From assembly GCA_014871385.1 (NCBI GenBank), contig CM026426.1:31703386-31767385 (forward strand): a stretch of 64,000 bases of DNA. The letters run 5' to 3'. The translations under genes were made by a program, and so were the position numbers. Below, piece after piece: positions 40,945 through 51,130 of this stretch. This DNA is from Ceratodon purpureus (taxonomy: Eukaryota > Streptophyta > Bryopsida > Pseudoditrichales > Ditrichaceae). Under the pieces are notes generated by a model that was given only the letters and a program-made list of their open reading frames with translations, did no database searches and was not told the origin of the DNA. Position 1 is the stretch's first letter. Every line of letters begins with the position of its first letter.

Positions 40945-43726
40945 TGTGGAAAGTGATTTCCATGGTTGGCACACCGGAATACTAATCGCGGTAGAAAAAT
41001 GATAAAAATTTAAAAAAATTTGTGTTAGGAACACGGAAGTACTACTGAGATAAATGAAACAACCGGTTAAGACGGTTGGTTGAATAAATAAGAGAACCGG
41101 AAGGTCAACCGGGTGAGGTCCGGTCGTCCGAGTCGAAGGAGAGGAAGCACCGTCCATGTGACGGAACCCTGACACAGCGGACTTAGGGTAACCGCCGGAG
41201 GGTGCGATGCACGCGGGAAAAATGGCTGCGACCATTCAAGCGCCGCCGGCCGGGACTGTCCAATGATGAAAGGCTACGACCGTCCGTCATGATGAGCTAC
41301 GAACGGGCGGGAGTGAGTGCAAGTATAAGAGGAGGAAGAGCAGCCGTGCTCCTCCTTTCTTTTGTCATTTTGTGGCGCGCTGGATCCTTGTGTTCCGCGG
41401 CGAAGTGCGCAGTTAGGGTTGTGACAATAGGAGAGAGAGACGGTAAGACGGAAGTGTTTCCGTTAGTTGAGGGATTGTGGGGAGGATCGTGCGTGCAGGT
41501 GCTACGCGAGTGACGGTGAGGAGGACTTAGCAGGATGGGTAGAAAGGAGAAAGAACCGGCGGAGGAGGGACAGTTGGTGAAGGTACAACGGGTCATGCCG
41601 TTGATGCCGGCAGACGAAGGAGAGATGGAGCTCCTCCGGGCCGCCTTAGATGTCATGGGCTGTGCGCTCCTTTTGGACAAGGCGTCGGGTTGGAAACATT
41701 CCCTTCCGGCCCAGGAGATCCTTGTCAAGAACCCCGAAAATTGAGCTGGTAAAGGAGGTAGTTTCCCTTACGGGCTCTGACCGGTTGGAGGAATGCCTGG
41801 TTATCCTTCGCAAGCACCGGGACTTAGCCAGTCTACGGGCCAAGCACATTGACAAGATGGAGCAGTACCGGGAGACGATTAACAAGCTTGAGCAGGAGGT
41901 ACATGATGCCCAAAGGGACTTCAATGACGTTCGTGACCGGGCAGCCCATGCCATCCAGTCAGTTGTCGAGGTCAAGGCCACTTTAGCCCTTCCGCTGGAT
42001 GTGGCCAATCAGTGCGCCGTTTACCAAGCCTTCTTGACCCGTCAACCGGATTCGGTACGGACGAAGATCGTGAAATTCATGCACGACCGGACGCAAGTGA
42101 TGAGGGACACTTGGTTGCAGATGAGGCACTTCGTGGAGATCATCAGTGCCGGAAAGGACGGCCCGTCAAGACCACCAGAGCCACCGGCAGATCGGGAGGA
42201 TCCCAGACCATCGGCACCAACGAGGGGACCGGCCCAGGTGCCACCTTCAGCCTCTCCGATACGGTCGACCATTCGGCTAGTGCAACCGGAGTCAGGACAA
42301 CCGTTGGAGGATCCTATCCCGGATACCTTGGACAGTTTGCACAATCAGCCCACCCTGGCTGGAATTGAGACTCTTAACCCCGGGAACATGTCTTTGGAAC
42401 CGGACCAAGGCCCACCACCGGAAGACTTTGTGCCGGTACAGGGATCTCCGGAACATCTCCAGGTGGATCTCAGCGCAGTTCCGGTGGCTGCATGATCTCC
42501 CTCCCCGGCGGTTCAAGCAGGACGATCCCAGAAGGCCATCGACCAACCGGCAGCTGATACCCCGGAAGAAGGCCCCTCGCTGAAGAGGCTGAAGAAGGGA
42601 GCACAGAAGAAGGAACGGCCGGATGGAACCCGGCACAGCCCACGGTTCGATAAGAACAAGGAGTAGAAGTTAGGATAAGGACCGGATAAAATGGCAGCGA
42701 CTAACGATGGGGCTCAAGTGCACCCGGCTGTCAATCCGGATAGATAGCGGCAGTAACTAGGAATAGAAGGCGGCCACCGGTCCGGGATTCCCGAATCCAA
42801 GATCCGGAATTTCTGGATCTCGGTTGGCCACTTGGTTGCTTTAGGATCGATAGGTTTTATTATTTAAGCTGGACGTTTTTCCAAGGCCGCGGCCTTGTTT
42901 TGTACGTCGTTTTGTTGTTGCAATTGAGAATATACTTTTGGATTTGTTGTGTCGACCGGCTGGCTGACGGGTCCGTTACCGTAATGGTTTGTTGGTACTA
43001 TTGTCTTCAGTAGTGTTCCGGAGGAGTGTTGAACAGTGAGATAGTTTGGAGAGCGCCCGGAGAGACTGGGAAGGTGTCAAGCGTCGAGTTTTGACGGTTT
43101 TCAGTCCCGGAAGGAGCCTGGAGGGGAGGAGAGACGTACTGCAGCAGGGCTGGTAGTCTTAAGGACACGGAGGGCCGTGTGTACACCGGGATCCGGAAAC
43201 GGACCGGGCGCTTCCTGTAGATGGGATAAAAGCCGGATTTCCTACTGCGAACCAATCCGGAAAGGAGATGATATAGTTAGGATGCCGTACAACCGTGAGG
43301 TGATGTCGTTGTAGTATGATTTCCGTATCCATAACCGGCACTGAGTAGCTATCCGGACCGGTACCTAGCCATACGGAAGGATTATTACTCCACTCTCCGG
43401 GTGGTAGATAGGAACAGTGGGGTGTCCAGCCACTTTAAGTCACGGGACGGTGGAGAATCCAGCCACTTGAAAGGATAGACGGATGAGTGGGAACCGGCCA
43501 CTAGTCTAAAAAAACCGGAAAATAGGAACGAGGCAAAAACTACCGGATCAGGCCAACCGGTCGAAAGACGGAATACGGTTGGATTTGGGTGGTGATTTCC
43601 GTTATGATCTAAAAGGAGGAAAACTATAGGTCTTTGTGGGAACGAACACGGAGTGGTTTACTTTGGGGGGTATTTATTGTGAATTAAGTGCCTTCCGGAG
43701 GAATACGGATACCACGTCGTGCTACA
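40945..43726 (+). mobile_element. Solo LTR of the same gypsy family, with target duplication
   Basis: Starts TGTGGAAAGTGATTTCC and ends GTCGTGCTACA, flanked by perfect 5-bp TTTAG copies (40940-40944 and 43727-43731). It is colinear with the interrupted LTR 26050-23581 plus 6028-5377 in opposite orientation, but about 340 bp shorter. No internal region or primer site follows, so it is a solo LTR left by recombination. It is the uninterrupted reference for the 17.5-kb transposon insertion site (about 43068-43083). Confidence 0.93.
41535..42666 (+). pseudogene. LTR-encoded coiled-coil protein, copy 2 (internal deletion)
   Basis: Same product as 23992-25464. It begins with RKEKEPAEEGQLVKVQRVMP, loses about 130 residues after SGWK with a frame change near 41700, then resumes SLTGSDRLEECLVILRKHRD and runs through VANQCAVYQAFLTRQPD and KFMHDRTQVMRDTW. 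A TGA at about 42493 replaces the Arg codon of copy 1. It ends HSPRFDKNKE, matching the end of copy 1. The coiled coil and the conserved block are preserved. Confidence 0.7.
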
Positions 43727-46660
43727 TTTAGCACATGTAATTGAGGTATATAATTTGAAGAGGATTTTTCGTGTTTACAAACTTAAGGTTCTTGTTAAAT
43801 GCAAAAAATTCCATAATTATATTTATAATATTGAAATAATCACAATTATTTGAGGTGAAAAGTTGAAATCACACCTGGTAGACATGTAGGCTAATGTAAA
43901 ACCGACCACAATAATAACAAAACTTGATCATGGTAGTGTTATCAAAATATTCCCATACAATTCCCTTTTTACTAATCACGTATAGTATTCTATTCTAGTT
44001 CTCCCTAGATTTTGAATTTGAAACTTCTGTGAAATGGAGAATTCTACAGATTGATTGTGGGTGGCTGGTTGGATATAAATTCGTCCCCCTTAACACCACT
44101 TGAATTACCCTCGCTAAAAGATTTCACATAACTACAGTAATACCATAGCAGATTTTAGTTATGTAAATAATTATTGCCATTCCCATCCATAAGATTAATA
44201 GTAGACTACAAAAAAAACATGCTGAAAGAAATATATAAAGGTTTATGACATAAATCAAAAGATATAAGCATTTGAAGTGATTTTAAATTTTATTTCCTAT
44301 TCTACCTAGTATGGTTAAGAAATCTTCACTTCTCTTCATTTAAAATTTTTATGCTTCACAATATTTACATTCATTGCCTTTCTAGTAGACATTATATAGT
44401 TGTTTTTGAATGCATCTACTTTCATATCCAGTATGCCAATTGTGATTTTGCCTTATTTTCTACTTCAATAATCCTTCATCTAAATTTTAGGTCTTACAAA
44501 GCAATCAGAGGCATCTTAGAAAAGAATGTATGCATGATTAACTACAATAAAGTGACAAGAATACAATGAGTGAATTAGAAGCTTGGTTAGAAATCAAATG
44601 ATCCTCAAAAACCTAATTGTGTACATCTATGGAGCTTGCACATAAGAATTTGGTGTTGATAGTAAGTGCATAAGATGACATTCGTAGAGATCCATCCATA
44701 AATTCCTACATCGGTTACTAAACCTACATAATACTTTTGTATAAAAGAAAGATTGTATAGAATCCCAATTCGAAGAGTTTAATACGTTGTTTAAAAATTA
44801 ACGTTAATGATTGAAGTACGAAAGTCAATTTTGTAATATATAAATTGCTTGATTTTAATTAATGTTCAAGGCAACATTCTAGGACCACTACCCTAATATA
44901 GCATGAAATCACTATTTTTAGATGTTAAACTTTATTCTCTAAGCTTTATTCTTCAACTTTATTTTTTAATCAAAATTTAAAGAAACAATATTAGCTAGTT
45001 CAATGCAATGACTTGGATCTAGTAGTAGGATGCCCAATAAATCAAGTTTCCCTAGGCTGATATTTTTTTTTAATTTTAAGTACACTATTTGTTGTACTTT
45101 GCGGACCAAGAACTTCTTCCATGCACAACTTTTAAACGCAATTAAGGAAAATGGCAAAAGGAGGTGAGGTCCTGAAAAAATCTAAAAACAAGCTTAGAGA
45201 ATAAAGTTGAAGGATCTTTTGAATTTTGTGATGTGAAAGGCAAAACTCGTTTTTCATTGTGGAACAAGGAAACTAGAGGCACAAAATGCTATTTTAATAT
45301 TTTATAGATATTTTTGGACAAGGGCCAACATTCCAAAATTGCGTTTTGAGACAATCATGAAAAAATAAGCACATCCACTTCTTAGTACATACGATAGCAT
45401 TTACCAGATTTCATCATTACATAACTATTTATTTTCAAAGGGCATGGCTTCCACCGGTGGTCAGTGTTCATAGTTGAGATCAACAGGCCGGTCCCATATC
45501 AACTCTTTACTGGCGGGCGTTTGAGTGTCATGGATCAAGAAGGAATAGTTTCAACTGGAAATGAGTTTAGATCGTCGACCCAGTGCAACGGAATCCAGAC
45601 ATTCTTACAGATGGTGTCGCAAATTCGACTACCTCTTGAGATCACGGGCTTATGGAAAGTTTCTACAATTACTTAACAATGTATTTGGTGGACCAATATG
45701 CTGTAAAGGTTCTGGTGATTTGTAGAATTCCAAGGGAAATTCTTCATTTTAGCTATACAAATATCCAAATATCCAGATCAACCATGCTCTTGATAAAAAA
45801 CTTGTCCATGAAATAAAGTATGTGCATAAAACAGAATGTACGTTTGTTACAAGATTGGGTTTCCTGTGATGGATTCAAGGCTCAAGCAGGCAATTGATCA
45901 AAAGGGGTTAATGCCGCCGGCGCCAACAGAGAGAAATATGTGCATTACCATGCACTGTCTGATTGAGGCATGCTTGGGGTTTCTGAGTATCCCTTCTGAT
46001 TATCGCAAAATCAACACAAAACATTGTTCAATTGCGATACAATTCTACAAAGGCCCTGACAGTAGTTGGTATAGTTCTACACATTCCAAGGGCCAACCAA
46101 CAACTTCGACTTTCTGAGATGGCAGTGCCTCTACAACAGATTCCAAACAACCATTTCTACAGATATTGGTAATCTTGTCATTATCAGCCTCGGGTTGTTT
46201 CGAAAGCAAAGTAAACCGACAAACAATCAAAATTCAGAGGTCCTCATTGTAACAGTCCTGCATAAACTTCTTCCGCAGTGGCCATTTTGCTAGGATTGAC
46301 CTCAAAATCTGCTTTCAAACAAACTGTGTCAACTGAGTCATATACGAAAGCAAGGGATTGTCTATATTATGTTAAACATGGGTAGTAAGGTATCCAATCT
46401 CAAGTCGCCGACAGTCCGTCGAAGTGTGCTGATCGCATGTTGGAACCCGGTGCGGTTGTATCTGAGCTCCTAACCTGCAAAAATGACCGAATGTGCTGTA
46501 ATCAGAAACTATTCATAGATCCTTGCCAGAGCGTGACATACACAACTTAGTTAGATTGATGTGAGCAATGCTCTTTATTGACTGTAGTAAACTGAAGCAG
46601 AGAGGAATACAACAATACTTACACATCACACGCAACCATTGAACTGGCTAATACAGCAAC
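43727..46660. other. AT-rich intergenic region
   Basis: No gene supported. Contains the 19-bp inverted-repeat element at 44928-45208 and one GC palindrome copy (45912-45925, one change). Confidence 0.4.
44928..45208. repeat. MITE-like 281-bp element
   Basis: Perfect 19-bp inverted repeats, 44928-44946 (AACTTTATTCTCTAAGCTT) and 45190-45208, around 243 bp of AT-rich sequence. No clear target duplication by eye. It could be a small non-autonomous transposon or a hairpin RNA source. Confidence 0.55.
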
Positions 46661-48279
46661 TCATTCTTTCTTCTTGATCCGTTTTTGCGAGGTTGCTGGT
46701 GACCTATCCTTTCTTCTAGTGTAATTCCCTCTCCCAACGTCCGAATTCAACTGCGATCTTCTTCTCTCATTGGAACTTGGAGCCACCACCACCAGCGTTC
46801 CATCTGGCATATTCTCTGTTGAAAATGCAATTGCAAATTATAGCCATAGCTAGATCACTAAACAACTGATTGCGACAAAAGCAGAAATCAAAGGGTCCGA
46901 GTATTGAACCTCAAATGAACATAAGCTTTACTCAACACGAGAGAAAGAGAACATAGGGGGAGGCTTTAGTACTGGTGAACAGTAACAGCCGAGCAGTGTG
47001 ATAAAACTAAATTAAATGAGTGACAGGTCATAAGCAGGGACACCAAAGTTATGATGCTAAAGATAGTTCAGGGGCTGGTAATCCCAACACGGAGTTTGTG
47101 TTAATTTCACGTACCTAAAAGTGCCTTTGCGAAGCCAAAACTCTTTAGCCAAAAGTCGGGGAATTTTCCTTTGCATACCTTGCTAGCACATGTGTCGTCT
47201 AGTGAAGTGTGCACCGCTGCGCACCACGGATGATAACCACAGAGGCAAGGCAAAATTTCAATATTGAGATGTGGAAACCCTAAACCGCATAACGAGCACG
47301 CTCCTAATTTTGCTGTGTCAATGTTTGGTTGGGGTGGTTCGGGTTCAGTTGGTCGGACTGCAAGAGAAGGAGATCGTATTACCGCAATGGGGCATTTTAC
47401 TTCAAGAGTCCTCACATAATGCTCCACTTGCTCCATCTCGATCTTCTGTGCTTCTTTAGCCACACGTAGGCCCTCCACTTCCTCAATTGCCTTCTGCTTG
47501 TCCTCCTCCAAAACTCCCAATCGGCTCACCTTCCTCCCAATGTTGGTCTTCAGGCCACTGATCGCGTTCAGCTCACACTTTATCTCGTTCTCAAACTAGA
47601 CTCTCTGCGCTTGGTCGTCCGAAGTCTCTGACAGACTCTCCATCTCGCGCTTCATCTCCTTCATTAATAGCTCTGATGACTCTAACACATTCAGCAAGCT
47701 TTTGAGCTCCTCTGCTAACTTCTTCACCTAAGCTTCGCCAAGGGGACGCCGGTTTGCTATGAGTGTCTCTAGAGCTCATCGGTGCGCAATGCATGCGTTC
47801 TGACGCTCAATGCTGGCCTGCTCCAGCTCCCTTGAATATCTCTCCAGGACTAAGTCGTAGTAGCGGTCTGCAGTGTCGTCTTCCTCATAGTGTATTATAG
47901 GCTTGTCACAGCTCTCTATGGTTTGACCTTTCCAACAATCCGCAGCGTACCTCGCCCAGTTCATGGGATTGTTGTGGCACACCTTGGATACCACGGCACG
48001 CGCAAAGCTTTCGCAAATGCAGGAATGCATCGGCATTATCTGAGTTTGCCAAATTGCGGGAAATAGCTGGTACACGCAGGTCCTCACCTTCTTAAACTTA
48101 GCGTCATCGTACCTGTAACCCTTGTGACTCGTCTTTTCCCCAAAGATATACAACAGATCCTCGTTACTGACGTGGTTGCAGTCCTTGGAAGGGTCTAATC
48201 CTTTTGCTAGCAACCTGATCTTCCTCGAAAAATACAGTTCCTTCCCCACCTGATCTTCCATCTTAGCTGAGTCTAACAC
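46661..48279 (-). pseudogene. Coiled-coil protein with RING/PHD-like Cys/His cluster, copy 1
   Basis: Exon 47115-48279 is one frame of about 388 codons. It has an N-terminal domain (LDPSKDCNHVSNEDLLYIFG, VYQLFPAIWQ, PMNWARYAADCWK), a long coiled coil and the cluster CSLCGLGF, PCLCGYHPWC, CASKVCKGKFP, WLKSFG. Donor TTAG|GTACGT and acceptor TTCAACAG (46816-46823) join it in frame to exon 46661-46815, which adds ENMPDGTLVVVAP and a basic nuclear-signal-like end, KRIKKKE. The frame is interrupted only by TGA 47776-47778, TAG 47728-47730 and TAG 47596-47598, at Arg- and Gln-like positions. The cluster suggests zinc binding. Function unknown. Confidence 0.68.
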
Positions 48280-49698
48280 GTCTCGCTAATGCGGTCTCTG
48301 CTAATGCAGTACCCTGAGAGTGTGTTCAACCCTCGTGCTAATGTTCAAAAATGTTGTCGCCCTAATATCGCCAGCGCCATGGCCACACAGTTTAGAAAGA
48401 AGATGGCTGCTTGTTGCGGGTGACCTGAATTAAGTGGTAGCCTTCTCTTAGGTAGCTTTGATGATTCCCAGTTCCATTGTGGTGATCAGGATGTCTTTTC
48501 ACTTGGGGTATGCTAATTAATGATCAACGTCTCTCGACAGAGTAATGCCTGGTTTGCGAAGTGATGTGCAGGAATGGTTGCATTGACGTATGATGGTTTG
48601 TAATTTAATATTGATGAATGAACTTCCTCCCTGAAATTAACGGACGATGGATTGGGTTGAAATTCCCATTCAGAAAATTGATACATGATGAGAGATTCAT
48701 TGCTCCATATTTAAAACTTCTAGGTCCCCGGAACTGAATACATAAAAAGCAGGAGACAGAAAACTTCAGTCGAAAAGCACTGAACATGGCGCCGGCACCA
48801 AGTTCTTGAGCTTCTAGAATTAAGGATGATAATCTCAGATTTACAAAATGAAAACCCATGAGGCAGAATCTGAAACTAACTGAGACAAAATGGCTTTTGT
48901 TTCCACCTCAACTTCCGCTTTCTCTTCGTAGTTCATATCTGAGTGGAAAGTGAGATTTATGGGAGACCAAAATTGAGTCTGAATCATAACATTGAACAAT
49001 AATAAACGACTAGAATATGTCAATATTACACTCAGAAGCAACAAAGGAGAAATTCAATTCTGAGGGCTCCAAGTCTCTCACTCAACTGCAGTAGAAACTA
49101 CTACTAGAAGTGCTAGAAGGTGATAACAAACTACTTTGAACGAAAACAAAAACAACGGAACCATGAAGATGGCGCCGGCGCCAACAACGACCATACTGCT
49201 CGCCATTGAACATACCCTAAGCCGTTAAATCGTGCAATAACATTTCAAGCAAAGAAAATAACGTGCAGGAACGTTGCTGGTTACAGAATTAGGGTTCCAA
49301 CCAAAAAGCACATTTGATGCTGTACTTACATACGTATTGTTGTCGATATGTATTCATCCATGTTAGATGTGTATTTGTGCTTGTATATGTATGTATAAAG
49401 TACAATTTATGATAATCCGGTATATTTGTTATATATTACTTTTGGGATGATAGAGGGTCCTCTGCCGCATTATTTCATCTCTGTCACCTTTCTCGTCTTT
49501 GACTGTTGTTCATCTTTTGCGGACTAGGTGGTCTATGTTTGTACATTTCCTGCCTATATAAGTACCCGCACACCCTAAACCATGCACTCCCAAAAGCTGT
49601 CCTCACCTAACTACAACAAAACAATGTTGATAAAATGGCTGCTCAATCAGTACACAATAAATACTAGAGGGAAATAGTTTATGACGTACTGAGGTTGT

Positions 49699-49700
<2 letters not shown>
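48280..49700. other. Intergenic with two GC palindromes
   Basis: No gene recognised. GC palindrome copies lie at 48787-48800 (one change) and 49170-49183 (perfect). Confidence 0.4.
49170..49183. repeat. 14-bp GC palindrome, perfect copy
   Basis: TGGCGCCGGCGCCA, preceded by CCATGAAGA. The 37698 copy is preceded by the similar CATGAAGATACA. Confidence 0.85.
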
Positions 49701-49740
<40 letters not shown>

Positions 49741-49770
49741 AAGCAATAATCAAAAAATTTATTGCAGAGA
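49701..49770 (-). mobile_element. 3' end of a retroposed transcript (poly-A on minus strand)
   Basis: A run of 39 T (49701-49739) is a 39-base A tail on the minus strand. It is preceded there by TGCAATAAATTTTTTGATTA, placing an AATAAA poly-adenylation signal about 20 bases before the tail. This is the signature of a reverse-transcribed polyadenylated RNA. The source and the 5' end are not recognised; it may end where the CACTA end begins (49821). Confidence 0.5.
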
Positions 49771-49821
49771 AGTTAGGAATGTTAAGGAAGTGTCGAGAAA
49801 TTTAACATATCATATTCATCC

Positions 49822-51130
49822 ACTAGTGGAAAACCCTGTTCATAGTAACAAAAAACCAACAAATTGTGTTAGCTTTGGCAATGGCCACTTCGAATTGGAA
49901 GACTGTACAGAATTTTGTTAAGGCCGGAAGGTATGGCATATTTTTCTATTAATGTGGATAGTAGTAAATGAGCAGAGGTCTAAAAATTGACGTCACTGCA
50001 CATGGTGCTGATGTGGCAAATACAATTTTGGGAGCATAGTACTACTAGCTGATTTTGATTCCAAGTATTATTACTCCAAAAAACATTACAGATTCCCTAG
50101 TCTATGTCACCCCACATGTTGCTGATGTGGCATATCTATTGTTGTTAGCAAACTGTACTAGCATAATATAGCTACAATTATCTTCACCCCAAAAATCATA
50201 AAATATATCCTAATCCATGTACAGTGAAAATAATTCTGTACTTCACTAAACACAAAGTCTCACAAAACCGCTCTTCACAAGCTAGTGACCTATACTCCGC
50301 CCTTGCATACCGAAACAGCCATGCCAATCTAAATTTCTCAAAATCTGCCTAGAACATCAATGTAGCATATATAGAGAAGCCCACATCGACCAGTAAATAC
50401 AGCATATTCGACGTGTCCAAACACCTTGTGTCGCAGTTTCACCTCATGTACCTTGTGCAACAGTGGATGATTCAATAACACGCAACCATTGACTTTATCT
50501 GCACAACAGCATATATCAGAGATGACTAAAGCAGACGCTATGTAACAAATATTGAACTACTTGAATGACAAACAAATGCCACAATGTTTAAAAGTACTCC
50601 AACCTCTTGCAGTAGTTCCGTTTTTGCTTCCTCCCGGTATCGTTGTCGATGGCAAGTTCTTCTATTTCATCACAAATGCAATATAATCAACGGTTGTGAC
50701 AAAATGAACTTACGGAGTAATACAACATTTGCAAAGGGAAGTGCAAGGAAGCGTGTATGTAAAGGGTGTGCACCCATCCAAAGGGTTACAGAACAGCATT
50801 GAAACTACAGAAATTAACAACAACATCATGCGGATTGGGTAGGACAACAAAAGAAAGAGAATGTCAAATTTGTATACAATGAACCGTGCGTCACATCAAA
50901 GAGTGCAAGGCTGAAAACACAGTCGGCATGGCATTTCACAAAGAGAACAGAGAAGATTGTTTATAAGGAAATTAAAAACCTCCATAAGGCCTGATTAACT
51001 AGGGTAAGGTACAGGAGTTTGGAAAACCACGACACATCTTACAATATATCGACCAAGACTGAGATTTCAGCAAGGCATACCTGAAGCTGCAGTATAATGG
51101 ACGTTCCTGCTATGGTAAAAACCACTAATT
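49822..51130. other. CACTA left subterminal region
   Basis: No gene. Two diverged repeats of about 110 bp (about 49990-50200). It is the downstream side of the minus-strand transposase gene. Confidence 0.45.

Noticed and set aside
40945..43726. Complete small retroelement
   Set aside because: There is no primer site, gag or pol. The unit matches the LTR of the 1-26050 element from end to end and has a 5-bp target duplication, so it is a solo LTR.
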